DNA of 64,000 nt from Streptomyces apocyni (GTDB lineage Bacteria > Actinomycetota > Actinomycetes > Streptomycetales > Streptomycetaceae), in the NCBI RefSeq assembly GCF_009739465.1, contig NZ_WHOM01000032.1, positions 17,418-81,417 of the forward strand. The letters are read 5' to 3'. The notes beneath the pieces are model-generated. The model worked only from the letters and a program-made list of their open reading frames with translations. It did not search any database and was not told where the DNA came from. Below are positions 53,707 through 63,421 of this stretch, one piece after another (within the stretch, counting starts at the first letter, position 1; the number at the start of each line of letters is the position of its first letter). The position numbers and the translations under genes were made by a program.

Positions 53707-54543
53707 ATGGCGAACTACACCGCCGCTGACGTCAAGAAGCTCCGCGAGCTCACCGGCGCCGGCATGATGGACTGCAAGAAGGCGCTGGACGAGGCCGACG
53801 GCAGCGTGGACAAGGCCGTCGAGGCCCTGCGCATCAAGGGCCAGAAGGGCGTCGCCAAGCGCGAGGGCCGCTCCGCCGAGAACGGCGCCGTGGTCTCCCT
53901 CATCGCCGACGACAACACCTCCGGTGTCATCGTCGAGCTGAAGTGCGAGACGGACTTCGTCGCCAAGGGCGACAAGTTCCAGGCCGTGGCGAACTCCCTC
54001 GCCGCGCACGTCGCCAAGACCAACCCGGCCGACCTGGAGGCGCTGCTCGCCTCCGAGATCGAGCCCGGCAAGACCGTCCAGGCGTACGTCGACGAGGCCA
54101 ACGCGACCCTGGGCGAGAAGATCGTCCTGGACCGCTTCGCCCAGTTCTCCGGTGGCTACGTCTCGGCGTACATGCACCGCACGATGCCCGACCTGCCCCC
54201 GCAGATCGGTGTCCTCGTCGAGCTCGACAAGGCCGACGCCGAGGTCGCCAAGGGCATCGCTCAGCACATCGCCGCCTTCGCGCCGAAGTACCTCTCCCGC
54301 GAGGACGTCCCGGCCGAGGTCGTCGAGGCCGAGCGCCGCGTCGCCGAGGAGACCACCCGCGCCGAGGGCAAGCCCGAGGCCGCGCTGCCGAAGATCGTCG
54401 AGGGTCGCGTCAACGGCTTCTTCAAGGAGGCCACCCTCCTCGGCCAGCCGTACGCGCTCGACAACAAGAAGACCGTCCAGAAGGTTCTGGACGAGGCCGG
54501 ACTCACCCTGAAGCGCTTCTCGCGCATCAAGGTCGGCATCTGA
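53707..54543 (+). CDS. tsf: Elongation factor Ts
   Basis: EF-Ts exchanges GDP on EF-Tu. The 278-residue protein has the N-terminal UBA-like domain (VKKLRELTGAGMMDCKKALD), the signature ELKCETDFVAKGDKFQ and a conserved C-terminal dimerisation domain. The ATG follows gagaga, a weak ribosome site. A hairpin follows at 54560-54586. Confidence 0.97.
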   Translation: MANYTAADVKKLRELTGAGMMDCKKALDEADGSVDKAVEALRIKGQKGVAKREGRSAENGAVVSLIADDNTSGVIVELKCETDFVAKGDKFQAVANSLAAHVAKTNPADLEALLASEIEPGKTVQAYVDEANATLGEKIVLDRFAQFSGGYVSAYMHRTMPDLPPQIGVLVELDKADAEVAKGIAQHIAAFAPKYLSREDVPAEVVEAERRVAEETTRAEGKPEAALPKIVEGRVNGFFKEATLLGQPYALDNKKTVQKVLDEAGLTLKRFSRIKVGI

Positions 54544-54559
54544 GTCCGTACCGCGATCG

Positions 54560-54586
54560 GCTGTAGACCCCGCTAGGGTCTACAGC
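54560..54586 (+). terminator. Hairpin terminator after tsf
   Basis: gctgtagaccc (54560-54570) pairs perfectly with gggtctacagc (54576-54586) across a 5-base loop, 17 bases after the tsf stop. Confidence 0.75.
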
Positions 54587-54651
54587 AGCCGTTCGGCGAC
54601 GACGTCCCGTACGGACCCTCGTACGCGCCGGACGACCGCAGATCTGACGAG

Positions 54652-54700
54652 GAGGCCATTGCCGCTGAGGGACTATTGAGATCCCACCGGCAATGGCCTC
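54652..54700 (+). promoter_or_regulatory. Leader hairpin with T-run before pyrH (possible attenuator)
   Basis: gaggccattgccg (54652-54664) pairs perfectly with cggcaatggcctc (54688-54700), followed at once by tttgtatg. The pyrH start is 28 bases later. Because the tsf terminator already lies upstream, this second hairpin looks like an attenuator in the pyrH leader. The signal it responds to is unknown. Confidence 0.6.
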
Positions 54701-54728
54701 TTTGTATGTGCACCACTAGGAGATCCCC

Positions 54729-55493
54729 ATGACCCAGTCGACCACGTCCGACACCAGCGGCGACGGCAAAAGGACCGGCCGCTATCTCCTGAAGCTCTCC
54801 GGCGAGGCGTTCGCTGGTGGCGGCGGCCTGGGTGTCGACCCGGACGTGGTGCACGCCATCGCCCGCGAGATCGCCTCCGTCGTCCGTGACGGAGCGCAGA
54901 TCGCGGTCGTCCTCGGCGGCGGCAACTTCTTCCGGGGCGCCGAACTGCAGCAGCGCGGCATGGACCGGGCGCGCTCCGACTACATGGGCATGCTCGGCAC
55001 CGTGATGAACTGCCTGGCCCTCCAGGACTTCCTGGAGAAGGAGGGCATCGACTCCCGCGTCCAGACCGCCATCACCATGGGGCAGGTCGCGGAGCCGTAC
55101 ATCCCGCTGCGCGCCGTACGGCACCTGGAGAAGGGCCGCGTCGTGATCTTCGGCGCCGGTATGGGCATGCCGTACTTCTCCACCGACACCACCGCCGCCC
55201 AGCGCGCCCTGGAGATCAACGCCGAGGCGATGCTGATGGGCAAGAACGGCGTCGACGGGGTCTACGACTCCGACCCCAAGACCAACCCCGACGCCGTCAA
55301 GTTCGACGCACTCGGATACGGCGAGGTCATCACCCGCGACCTGAAGGTCGCCGACATGACCGCCATCACCCTGTGCCGCGACAACAAGCTGCCCATCCTC
55401 GTCTTCGAGCTGCTGGCCGCGGGCAATATCGCCCGCGCGGTCAAGGGTGAGAAGATCGGCACGCTCGTGAGCGACCAGGGCACCCGGGCCTGA
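54729..55493 (+). CDS. pyrH: UMP kinase
   Basis: The 254-residue protein belongs to the amino-acid kinase family: [55 protein letters not shown] and [19 protein letters not shown]. It makes UDP from UMP. The ATG follows taggag by 7 bases. It is followed by frr after 124 bp. Confidence 0.96.
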   Translation: MTQSTTSDTSGDGKRTGRYLLKLSGEAFAGGGGLGVDPDVVHAIAREIASVVRDGAQIAVVLGGGNFFRGAELQQRGMDRARSDYMGMLGTVMNCLALQDFLEKEGIDSRVQTAITMGQVAEPYIPLRAVRHLEKGRVVIFGAGMGMPYFSTDTTAAQRALEINAEAMLMGKNGVDGVYDSDPKTNPDAVKFDALGYGEVITRDLKVADMTAITLCRDNKLPILVFELLAAGNIARAVKGEKIGTLVSDQGTRA

Positions 55494-55617
55494 TCCGGGG
55501 GACCTCCCCGAGGGATAGACAAAGCCCTGCCGGTCGGACACCGTGCAGGGAAAGAGACGCGACGCAGCCGACCGCCCCGGGCAAGCCGGGCCCACTCAAG
55601 ATACGCAGGAGCAAGTG

Positions 55618-56175
55618 GTGATCGAAGAGACCCTCCTCGAGGCCGAGGAGAAGATGGAGAAGGCCGTCGTGGTCGCCAAGGAGGACTTCGCCGCGATCCG
55701 TACCGGTCGTGCGCACCCGGCGATGTTCAACAAGATCGTGGCTGACTACTACGGCGCGCTGACGCCGATCAACCAGCTGGCGTCGTTCTCGGTACCCGAG
55801 CCGCGGATGGCGGTGGTGACCCCGTTCGACAAGACCGCGCTGCGCAACATCGAGCAGGCGATCCGCGACTCGGACCTGGGCGTCAACCCGAGCAATGACG
55901 GAAACATCATCCGGGTGAACTTCCCCGAGCTCACCGAGGAGCGCCGCCGGGACTACATCAAGGTCGCCAAGTCCAAGGCCGAGGACTCCAAGATCTCGAT
56001 CCGCTCCGTCCGTCGCAAGGCCAAGGAGGCCATCGACAAGGCCGTCAAGGACGGCGAGGTCGGCGAGGACGAGGGCCGCCGTGCCGAGAAGGAGCTCGAC
56101 GACACCACCGCGAAGTACGTCGCGCAGGTGGACGAGCTGCTCAAGCACAAGGAATCCGAGCTGCTCGAGGTCTGA
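55618..56175 (+). CDS. frr: Ribosome recycling factor
   Basis: The 185-residue protein matches RRF over its full length ([57 protein letters not shown]). The GTG at 55618 has aggag 6 bases upstream and gives the streptomycete length; the adjacent GTG at 55615 is also possible. Its stop overlaps the cdsA start (TGATG). Confidence 0.96.
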   Translation: MIEETLLEAEEKMEKAVVVAKEDFAAIRTGRAHPAMFNKIVADYYGALTPINQLASFSVPEPRMAVVTPFDKTALRNIEQAIRDSDLGVNPSNDGNIIRVNFPELTEERRRDYIKVAKSKAEDSKISIRSVRRKAKEAIDKAVKDGEVGEDEGRRAEKELDDTTAKYVAQVDELLKHKESELLEV

Positions 56176-57233
56176 TGAACGACTCTTCCTGGGGGGCTCC
56201 GGCGCAGGCCGACCACTGGCGACCGCCGGAGCCGGGGCCTGTCCAGGGGTCCGCGTCGGCGGGTCCCGCCTACGATGAGGCCCCGGCGCAGCAGACTCGG
56301 CCCATGCCCATCGTGCCCGAGGTCCCCGACGCCGGTGACCCAGAGCCCTCGCGCCGCACCCCGTCACCGCAAGAGCCCGCGCCCCAGCCGTCCGCAGGGC
56401 CCCACAAGGCCCCACGGAAGAAGCGCGCGGGCCGTGACCTGCGCGCGGCGATAGGGGTCGGGGTCGGCCTCGGCGTGGTGATCGCCGCGTCGCTGTTCAT
56501 CGTGAAGGCCGTCTTCGTCGGCGTCATAGTGATCGCCGTCGTGGTCGGGCTCTGGGAGCTCACCTCACGCCTCGCGGAGCGCAAGGAGATCAAGGCCCCG
56601 CTGGTGCCGCTCGCGGTCGGTGGCGCGGCCATGGTCGTGGCCGGATACGTCCGCGGTCCCGAGGGCGCCTGGGTGGCGATGGCGCTGACCGCGCTCGCGG
56701 TGCTGGTCTGGCGCATGACCGAGCCGCCTGAGGGCTATCTCAGGGACGTCACGGCCGGTGTCTTCGCCGCGTTCTACGTGCCGTTCCTGGCCACCTTCGT
56801 GGCCCTGCTGCTCACCGCCGGCGACGGTCCGCAGCGGGTGCTCACCTTCCTGCTGCTCACCGTGGTCAGCGACACCGGTGCGTACGCGGTCGGCTGGCGC
56901 TTCGGCAAGCACAAGCTGGCCCCGCGCATCAGCCCCGGCAAGACGCGTGAGGGGCTGCTTGGAGCGGTCTCCTTCGCGATGGTGGCCGGTGCGCTGTGCA
57001 TGCAGTTCCTGATCGACGACGGGACCTGGTGGCAGGGGCTGCTGCTCGGGTTCGCGGTCGCGGTCAGTGCGACGCTCGGCGACCTCGGGGAGTCGATGAT
57101 CAAGCGGGACCTCGGCATCAAGGACATGGGGACCCTGCTGCCCGGCCACGGCGGCATCATGGACCGCCTGGACTCGTTGCTGCCGACGGCTCCGGTGGTG
57201 TGGCTGCTGCTGGTGGTCTTCGTAGGCTCCTGA
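56175..57233 (+). CDS. cdsA: Phosphatidate cytidylyltransferase (CDP-diglyceride synthase)
   Basis: The 352-residue membrane protein makes CDP-diacylglycerol for phospholipid synthesis. The first 85 residues are Pro-rich and cytosolic; about eight membrane spans follow. The family signature SxxKRxxGIKDxG...PGHGGxxDRxDS appears as SMIKRDLGIKDMGTLL followed by PGHGGIMDRLDS. The start overlaps the frr stop by one base, so the two are coupled. Confidence 0.95.
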   Translation: MNDSSWGAPAQADHWRPPEPGPVQGSASAGPAYDEAPAQQTRPMPIVPEVPDAGDPEPSRRTPSPQEPAPQPSAGPHKAPRKKRAGRDLRAAIGVGVGLGVVIAASLFIVKAVFVGVIVIAVVVGLWELTSRLAERKEIKAPLVPLAVGGAAMVVAGYVRGPEGAWVAMALTALAVLVWRMTEPPEGYLRDVTAGVFAAFYVPFLATFVALLLTAGDGPQRVLTFLLLTVVSDTGAYAVGWRFGKHKLAPRISPGKTREGLLGAVSFAMVAGALCMQFLIDDGTWWQGLLLGFAVAVSATLGDLGESMIKRDLGIKDMGTLLPGHGGIMDRLDSLLPTAPVVWLLLVVFVGS

Positions 57234-57282
57234 TGTGAGCTCTAGGTGTGAGCTCTTGATGTGAGCTTCTGACCTGCGCGTA

Positions 57283-57329
57283 TACGAAGCGGGGCCCGTT
57301 GTCCACAGGACGGCGGGCCCCGCTTCGTA
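57283..57329. terminator. Terminator between cdsA and rlmN, with a DnaA-box-like loop
   Basis: Perfect arms tacgaagcggggcccg (57283-57298) and cgggccccgcttcgta (57314-57329) enclose a 15-base loop that contains ttgtccaca (57299-57307), an exact match to the preferred Streptomyces DnaA box. Upstream, a gtgagct motif repeats three times near 57235-57266. Confidence 0.8.
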
Positions 57330-57351
57330 CATCTGCGACACTGGATGAACC

Positions 57352-58458
57352 ATGCCCAAGCCCGGAGAACTCACTTTCGTCGCGCCCCGCGGAGCCAAGA
57401 AGCCCCCGCGGCACCTCGCCGACCTCACGCCCGCCGAGCGCAAGGACGCCGTCGTCGCCGTTGGCGAGAAGCCGTTTCGCGCCAAGCAGCTTTCGCAGCA
57501 CTACTTCGCGCGGTACGCGCACGACCCGGCCGAGTGGACCGACATCCCCGCCGCCTCCCGGGAACGGCTCCAGGAAGCGCTGCTGCCCGACCTGATGTCG
57601 GTGGTGCGGCACATCAGCTGTGACAACGACACCACCCGTAAGACGCTGTGGAAGATGCACGACGGCACGCTCGTCGAGTCCGTGCTGATGCGGTACCCGG
57701 ACCGGGTCACGATGTGCATCTCCTCGCAGGCCGGGTGCGGGATGAACTGCCCGTTCTGCGCCACCGGGCAGGCGGGCCTGGACCGCAACCTGTCCACCGC
57801 CGAGATCGTGCACCAGATCGTGGACGGCATGCGGGCGCTGCGGGACGGCGAGGTCCCCGGCGGGCCCGCCCGGCTGTCGAACATCGTCTTCATGGGGATG
57901 GGCGAGCCGCTCGCCAACTACAACCGTGTCGTCGGCGCCATCCGCCGCCTGACCGACCCCGAGCCGGACGGCCTCGGCATCACCCAGCGCGGCATCACCG
58001 TCTCCACGGTCGGGCTCGTCCCGGCGATGCTGCGCCTGGCCGACGAGGGCCTCAAGTGCCGTCTCGCCGTCTCGCTGCACGCACCCGACGACGAACTGCG
58101 CGACACCCTCGTACCGGTCAACACACGCTGGCAGGTACGCGAGGTACTCGACGCGGCCTGGGAGTACGCCGACAAGTCGGGACGCCGCATCTCCATCGAG
58201 TACGCGCTGATCCGCGACATCAACGACCAGGCCTGGCGTGGTGACCGGCTCGGCCGCCTGCTCAAGGGCAAGCGGGTGCATGTGAACCTGATTCCGCTGA
58301 ACCCCACGCCGGGGTCCAAGTGGACGGCATCGCGGCCGGAGGACGAGAAGGCCTTCGTCGAGGCGATCGCCGCGCACGGCGTGCCGGTCACCGTACGGGA
58401 CACCCGCGGCCAGGAGATCGACGGGGCGTGCGGTCAGCTCGCCGCTGCCGAACGGTAG
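57352..58458 (+). CDS. rlmN: 23S rRNA (adenine2503-C2)/tRNA methyltransferase RlmN
   Basis: The 368-residue radical-SAM enzyme has the CxxxCxxC cluster in [18 protein letters not shown] near 125 and the family motifs [22 protein letters not shown] and [13 protein letters not shown], plus the C-terminal conserved cysteine (Cys362-type) in [11 protein letters not shown]. It methylates C2 of A2503 in 23S rRNA and A37 in some tRNAs. It lies between the cdsA terminator and the TPP riboswitch. Confidence 0.96.
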   Translation: MPKPGELTFVAPRGAKKPPRHLADLTPAERKDAVVAVGEKPFRAKQLSQHYFARYAHDPAEWTDIPAASRERLQEALLPDLMSVVRHISCDNDTTRKTLWKMHDGTLVESVLMRYPDRVTMCISSQAGCGMNCPFCATGQAGLDRNLSTAEIVHQIVDGMRALRDGEVPGGPARLSNIVFMGMGEPLANYNRVVGAIRRLTDPEPDGLGITQRGITVSTVGLVPAMLRLADEGLKCRLAVSLHAPDDELRDTLVPVNTRWQVREVLDAAWEYADKSGRRISIEYALIRDINDQAWRGDRLGRLLKGKRVHVNLIPLNPTPGSKWTASRPEDEKAFVEAIAAHGVPVTVRDTRGQEIDGACGQLAAAER

Positions 58459-58502
58459 TCTGGTCGCAGTACACACGTACGCCACGTACATCTTCATATT
58501 CC

Positions 58503-58600
58503 GACAGGGGAGCGCCACAGCGCTGAGAGTGCGGCAACCGTCCAGGCCGCAGACCCTCTGAACCTTGCCCCGGTCATGCGGGGTAGGAAGTTCGGTCATC
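58503..58600 (+). promoter_or_regulatory. TPP riboswitch aptamer (THI element)
   Basis: The conserved THI segments are present in order: ggggagc, ctgagagtgcgg, the pairing gcagaccctctgaacct, a variable P3/P3a loop and ccggtcatgcggggtagga. This binds thiamine pyrophosphate and reduces expression of the downstream transporter genes. Confidence 0.92.
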
Positions 58601-58615
58601 ACCTCATGCTGTTGC

Positions 58616-58678
58616 GCCCTGCCCGCGGCCGATCAAGGCCTCGGGCAGGGCCGCGTCTCTTCCTGGTCTCCCAGGAGG
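58616..58678 (+). promoter_or_regulatory. Riboswitch expression platform: terminator-like stem plus SD-sequestering hairpin
   Basis: gccctgcccg (58616-58625) and cgggcagggc (58642-58651) form a perfect 10-bp stem. Next, tcctgg (58661-58666) pairs with ccagga (58671-58676), which overlaps the Shine-Dalgarno sequence aggagg (58673-58678) of the gene starting at 58685. Either could be the regulated step: transcription or translation initiation. Confidence 0.65.
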
Positions 58679-58684
58679 AAATCA

Positions 58685-59776
58685 GTGAGCACCATCAAGA
58701 AGGCCGCGGCGCTCGCCGTGGTCACCGGACTCGGCCTGGCCACCCTCACCGCCTGCGGGAGCGATGACGGCGACTCCGGTTCGTCCGGAAGCGGGTCCAA
58801 GACCGTGACCCTCGTCAGCCACAGCTCCTTCGCCGTGTCCAAGGACGTACTCAAGGAGTTCGAGAAGGAGTCCGGCTACCGGGTCAAGATCCTCAAGAGC
58901 GGCGACGCGGGCGAGGCGGTCAAGAAGGCCGTCCTGGTCAAGGGCAACCCGCAGGGCGATGTCTTCTTCGGCGTCGACAACACCCTGCTGTCCCTCGCGC
59001 TCGACAACGACCTCTTCACGCCGTACGAGGCCAAGGGCCTGGACCGCGTCCCCGACGAGGTCCAGCTCGACCAGGACGAGCACCGGGTCACGCCCATCGA
59101 CACCGGCGAGATCTGCGTCAACTACGACAAGAAGTACTTCGCCGACAAGAAGCTGGCGCCGCCCAGCACCTTCGACGACCTGATCAAGCCCGAGTACAAG
59201 AACCTGCTGGTCACCGAGAACGCCGCGACCTCGTCGCCCGGCCTCGGCTTCCTGCTCGGCACCGCCGCCCAGTACGGCGACGACGGCTGGCAGGACTACT
59301 GGAAGAAGCTGAGCGCCAACGGCGTCAAGGTCGTTGACGGCTGGGACCAGGCCTACAACGAGGAGTTCTCCGGCTCCGCGGGCGGCAAGCAGGCCAACGG
59401 CGACCGGCCGCTGGTCGTCTCGTACGCCTCCAGCCCGCCCGCCGAGGTGCACTTCGCCGAGCCGCAGCCGAAGGAGGCGCCGACCGGCGTCGCCACCGGC
59501 ACCTGCTTCCAGCAGACCGAGTTCGCGGGACTGCTCAGCGGAGCCAAGAACGAGGCGGGCGGCAAGGCCCTGCTGGACTTCCTGATCTCCAAGAAGTTCC
59601 AGGAGGACATGCCGCTGAACATGTTCGTGAACCCGGTCGTCAAGGACGCCAAGCTGCCGGAGGTGTTCACCGAGTTCGGCGCGCAGGCCGACGACGCGCA
59701 GACCATGGACCCCCAGAAGATCGCCGACAACCGTGAGGCCTGGACCAAGTCGTGGCAGTCGCTGGTCCTGAAGTAG
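58685..59776 (+). CDS. thiB: Thiamine-type ABC transporter substrate-binding lipoprotein
   Basis: The 363-residue lipoprotein has a signal peptide ending in the lipobox LTAC (GLGLATLTACGSDD) and a ThiB/TbpA-like periplasmic fold (TVTLVSHSSFAVSKDVLKE, VFFGVDNTLLSLALDNDLF, GEICVNYDKKYFADKKL). The GTG at 58685 follows aggagg by 6 bases. Control by the TPP riboswitch supports thiamine or a thiamine precursor as the ligand. It overlaps the permease gene by 25 bp. Confidence 0.92.
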   Translation: MSTIKKAAALAVVTGLGLATLTACGSDDGDSGSSGSGSKTVTLVSHSSFAVSKDVLKEFEKESGYRVKILKSGDAGEAVKKAVLVKGNPQGDVFFGVDNTLLSLALDNDLFTPYEAKGLDRVPDEVQLDQDEHRVTPIDTGEICVNYDKKYFADKKLAPPSTFDDLIKPEYKNLLVTENAATSSPGLGFLLGTAAQYGDDGWQDYWKKLSANGVKVVDGWDQAYNEEFSGSAGGKQANGDRPLVVSYASSPPAEVHFAEPQPKEAPTGVATGTCFQQTEFAGLLSGAKNEAGGKALLDFLISKKFQEDMPLNMFVNPVVKDAKLPEVFTEFGAQADDAQTMDPQKIADNREAWTKSWQSLVLK

Positions 59777-61467
59777 CGGCGGCCGAGCGCCAGCCAGGCC
59801 CTTCGGCGGGCGACCGTACGAAGCGCGGCTGGCGCGGGAGCGCGGCGCGGCTGGGCCTGATGGCCCTGCCCGTCGCGTTCTTCGCGGTCTTCTTCGCCTA
59901 CCCGGTCTCGGCGATCGTCAGCCGGGGTCTCCGGACGGACGGCGCCTGGCACTTCGGCCGCTTCGCCGATGTGCTGAGCGATCCCGGCATTCTCGGGGTG
60001 CTGTGGTTCACCACCTGGCAGGCGCTGGCCTCGACCGCGCTCACCCTGCTCATCGCCCTCCCGGCCGCGTATGTCTTCGCGCGCTTCACCTTTCCCGGCA
60101 AGCAGGTGCTGAGGGCGGTCGTCACGGTGCCGTTCGTGCTGCCCACGGTCGTCGTCGGCTCCGCCTTCCTGGCGGTACTCGGCCGCGGCGGACTGCTCGA
60201 CGAGCTGTGGGGCCTGCGTCTGGACACGTCGGTCTGGGCGATCCTGCTCGCCCATGTCTTCTTCAACTACGCGGTCGTCGTCCGTACCGTCGGCGGACTC
60301 TGGTCGCAGCTCGACCCGCGCCAGGAGGAGGCGGCCCGGATGCTCGGCGCCTCGCGGATCGCCGCCTGGCGGAAGGTGACCCTGCCCGCGCTCGGGCCCG
60401 CCGTCGCGGCCGCCGCGCTGATGGTGTTCCTGTTCACCTTCACGTCCTTCGGCGTCGTGAAGATCCTCGGCGGCCCCGCCTTCTCCACCCTGGAAGTCGA
60501 GATCTACCGCCAGACCGCACAGCTGCTCGCCCTGGACACGGCGGCCGTGCTGACCATGGTGCAGTTCGCCGCGGTCGGCTCGATCCTCGCCGTGCACGCC
60601 TGGACCGTACGGCGCAGGGAGAGCGCGCTGCGCCTGGTGGACGCGGCGCACACGGCGCGCAGGCCGCGCGGCGCCGGGCAGTGGGCGCTGCTCGGCGGCG
60701 TACTGCTGACAGTCGTCCTGTTGATCCTGGTGCCGCTCGGTGTGCTGGTCGAGCGGTCCTTCAACACCTCCACCGGCTACGCCACCACGTACTACCGGGA
60801 GCTGACCTCCCAGGAGGGCGGCGCTTTCCTGGTACCGCCGATCGACGCGATCGGCAACTCCCTCCAGTACGCGCTCGCCGCCACCGTCATCGCGGTCGTG
60901 ATCGGCGGTCTCGCCGCCACCGCCCTCACCCGCAGGGCGGGCCGCCTGGTCCGTGGCTTCGACGCCCTGCTGATGCTGCCCCTCGGCGTCTCCGCCGTGA
61001 CCGTCGGCTTCGGCTTCCTCATCGCGCTGGACGAACCGCCGCTGGATCTGCGGGCCTCCTGGATTCTGGTGCCGCTCGCCCAGGCGCTGGTCGGCGTGCC
61101 CTTCGTCGTACGCACCATGCTGCCCGTGCTGCGCGCGGTGGACGTGCGGCTGCGCGAGGCCGCCGCCGTGCTCGGTGCCTCGCCCTGGCGGGTGTGGCGT
61201 GAGGTGGACCTGCCGCTGGTACGGCGCGCCCTGCTGGTCGCCGCGGGGTTCGCCTTCGCGGTGTCGCTCGGCGAGTTCGGCGCGACGGTGTTCATCGCGC
61301 GGTCCGACAACCCGACGCTGCCGGTCGCGGTGGCCACCCTGCTCGGCCGCGCGGGCGAGCTCAACTACGGTCAGGCGATGGCCCTCTCGACCCTGCTGAT
61401 GCTGGTGTGCGCGGTCTCGTTGCTGCTGCTCGAACGCATCCGTACCGACCGGACTGGGGAGTTCTGA
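59752..61467 (+). CDS. thiP: Thiamine-type ABC transporter permease, fused two-domain
   Basis: The 571-residue protein contains two homologous permease halves, each with about six membrane spans and an EAA loop (RQEEAARMLGASRIAAWRK in the first half, LREAAAVLGASPWRVWREV in the second). This is the ThiP arrangement. The GTG at 59752 starts inside thiB. The stop overlaps the thiQ start (TGATG). Confidence 0.92.
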   Translation: MAVAGPEVAAAERQPGPSAGDRTKRGWRGSAARLGLMALPVAFFAVFFAYPVSAIVSRGLRTDGAWHFGRFADVLSDPGILGVLWFTTWQALASTALTLLIALPAAYVFARFTFPGKQVLRAVVTVPFVLPTVVVGSAFLAVLGRGGLLDELWGLRLDTSVWAILLAHVFFNYAVVVRTVGGLWSQLDPRQEEAARMLGASRIAAWRKVTLPALGPAVAAAALMVFLFTFTSFGVVKILGGPAFSTLEVEIYRQTAQLLALDTAAVLTMVQFAAVGSILAVHAWTVRRRESALRLVDAAHTARRPRGAGQWALLGGVLLTVVLLILVPLGVLVERSFNTSTGYATTYYRELTSQEGGAFLVPPIDAIGNSLQYALAATVIAVVIGGLAATALTRRAGRLVRGFDALLMLPLGVSAVTVGFGFLIALDEPPLDLRASWILVPLAQALVGVPFVVRTMLPVLRAVDVRLREAAAVLGASPWRVWREVDLPLVRRALLVAAGFAFAVSLGEFGATVFIARSDNPTLPVAVATLLGRAGELNYGQAMALSTLLMLVCAVSLLLLERIRTDRTGEF

Positions 61468-62534
61468 TGACGCCAGCACATGCAGGGGCAGGGGCAGAGC
61501 CGGGGCGGGGGCCAGCCCTGCTCAGCCTCACCGAGGCCACCGTCCGCTTCCCGGGCGGCCCCGCGCTCGACGGCGTCGACCTGGAGGTCGCCGAGCACGA
61601 GATCGTCTGCGTACTCGGACCGAGCGGCAGCGGCAAGTCCACCCTGCTGCGCGCCGTCGCGGGCCTCCAGCCGCTGGACAGCGGACGGGTCCTGCTCGAA
61701 GGCCGCGACCAGGCCCGGGTCCCCGCCCACCAGCGGGGCGTCGGCCTGATGTTCCAGGACCACCAGCTCTTCCCCCAACGGGACGTCGGCCGCAACGTCG
61801 CCTTCGGCCTCCAGACCCGTGCCGTGCCACGCGACCAGCGGGAGCTACGGGTACGCGAGTTGCTGGAGCTGGTCGGACTGCCCGGCGCCGGGCGCCGCGC
61901 TGTCGCCTCGCTCTCCGGCGGCGAGCAGCAGCGCGTCGCCCTGGCCAGAGCGCTGGCGCCACGGCCCCGGCTGCTGATGCTGGACGAGCCGCTCGGCCAG
62001 CTGGACCGGTCGCTCCGCGAGCGCCTGGTCGTCGAGCTCCGCGAACTCTTCGACGAACTGGGCACCACCGTGCTGGCCGTCACCCACGATCAGGGCGAGG
62101 CCTTCGCGCTCGCCGACCGGGTCGTCGTGATGCGGGAGGGCCGCATCGCCCAGGCCGGATCTCCGCTCGAGGTGTGGCAGCGGCCGGCGGACGCGTTCGT
62201 CGCCCGCTTCCTCGGATTCGACAACGTGGTCGACGCGACTGTCAGCGGTGAGGTGGCGGACACCGCCTGGGGCAAGGTGCCGGTCCCCGACGGTTCGGCG
62301 CAGGGCGCGCAGACCCTGCTGGTGCGCCCCGCGGGCGTCCGCCTCGTACCGGCGAAGGAGGGGCTGCGCTGCCGCGTGGCGGCCCGTACCTTCCGTGGCA
62401 CCCATGTCGCCGTGCACCTTCAGCCCACCGACGCGCCTCGGCTCGAAGCGGCCTGCGGGCTGCGGGACGCGCCCGCGGTGGGCGACGCGGTCGGCGTGGT
62501 CTTCGATCCGGACGAGGTGGTCGTACTCGGCTGA
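61467..62534 (+). CDS. thiQ: Thiamine-type ABC transporter ATP-binding protein
   Basis: The 355-residue ATPase has Walker A GPSGSGKSTLLRA, the Q-loop MFQDHQLFPQRDV, signature LSGGEQQRVALARAL, Walker B LLMLDEPLGQLD and a C-terminal TOBE-like domain (from about 240). ATG at 61467 overlaps the permease stop. It completes the thiBPQ-type operon. Confidence 0.93.
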   Translation: MTPAHAGAGAEPGRGPALLSLTEATVRFPGGPALDGVDLEVAEHEIVCVLGPSGSGKSTLLRAVAGLQPLDSGRVLLEGRDQARVPAHQRGVGLMFQDHQLFPQRDVGRNVAFGLQTRAVPRDQRELRVRELLELVGLPGAGRRAVASLSGGEQQRVALARALAPRPRLLMLDEPLGQLDRSLRERLVVELRELFDELGTTVLAVTHDQGEAFALADRVVVMREGRIAQAGSPLEVWQRPADAFVARFLGFDNVVDATVSGEVADTAWGKVPVPDGSAQGAQTLLVRPAGVRLVPAKEGLRCRVAARTFRGTHVAVHLQPTDAPRLEAACGLRDAPAVGDAVGVVFDPDEVVVLG

Positions 62535-62591
62535 GCGGGCCCGGCGAAAACCGGATGTCGTGACCCGCCGGGCAGCCCATAGGGTGCGCTC

Positions 62592-63383
62592 ATGACGTTC
62601 CTGGACCATGACCGATTCTGCGACGAAATCATTCGCCAGACCGAGCTGTTGAGAGGCCACCTGGACGGCGCGGACCTCTCCGTGACCGTGCCGACCTGCC
62701 CGGACTGGACCCTGCGGGACCTGGCCGTGCACGTCGGCGGCGCCCACCGGTGGGCCGAGCTGCTGGTACGGACGCGGGCGGCCGATGACGTCCCCGAGGA
62801 GCAGGTACCCGGGATAGCTGGGCCGGTTGGTGACGACCCCGCCGCCCTGGACGCCTGGCTGGCGGACGGCGCCGAGCGGCTGGTCAAGGCGCTGCGCGAC
62901 GCGGGACCCGAGGCCGAGGTGTGGTCCTGGGCGTGGGAGCGGAACAGCGGGTTCTGGGCGCGGCGGATGGCCCATGAGACGGTCGTGCACCGCGCGGACG
63001 CGGCGGGCGCGGTCGGCGCGGAGTACGTGCTCGCCCCTGAGGTAGCGGCCGACGCGATCGACGAGTGGCTGGAGATCGTACGGTTCGCCCAGCGCACCGA
63101 ACCAGACGACAGCGCCGCGGAGCTGCGCGGCGGCGGCCGCAGTCTCCATCTGCATGCCACCGACACCGCGGCCGAGCTCAACGCCGAGTGGTTGATCGAG
63201 TTCGGCGATGAGGGTTTCAGCTGGAGGCGTGGGCACGAGAAGGCGACCGTCGCGCTGCGCGGCCCGCTGACCGATGTGCTCCAGGTCTTCTACCGGCGGC
63301 TTCCGATGGACAGCGAGCGTGTCGAGGTGCTGGGGGAGCGGGAGTTGCTTGACTTCTGGCTACAGCGGGCCACCTTCGGCTGA
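62592..63383 (+). CDS. Maleylpyruvate isomerase-family (DinB-like) protein
   Basis: The 263-residue protein has the DinB-like helical bundle of mycothiol-dependent maleylpyruvate isomerases: TCPDWTLRDLAVHVGGAH near 33 and MAHETVVHRADAAG near 125, which hold the metal-binding histidines, and a C-terminal SCP2-like region. Many actinobacterial members have unknown substrates and use mycothiol. It is 57 bp after thiQ; a functional link is not evident. Confidence 0.82.
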   Translation: MTFLDHDRFCDEIIRQTELLRGHLDGADLSVTVPTCPDWTLRDLAVHVGGAHRWAELLVRTRAADDVPEEQVPGIAGPVGDDPAALDAWLADGAERLVKALRDAGPEAEVWSWAWERNSGFWARRMAHETVVHRADAAGAVGAEYVLAPEVAADAIDEWLEIVRFAQRTEPDDSAAELRGGGRSLHLHATDTAAELNAEWLIEFGDEGFSWRRGHEKATVALRGPLTDVLQVFYRRLPMDSERVEVLGERELLDFWLQRATFG

Positions 63384-63421
63384 AGGCAGTCGAGAGCCGC
63401 TGTCGGGTTGAGGGACGGGCT

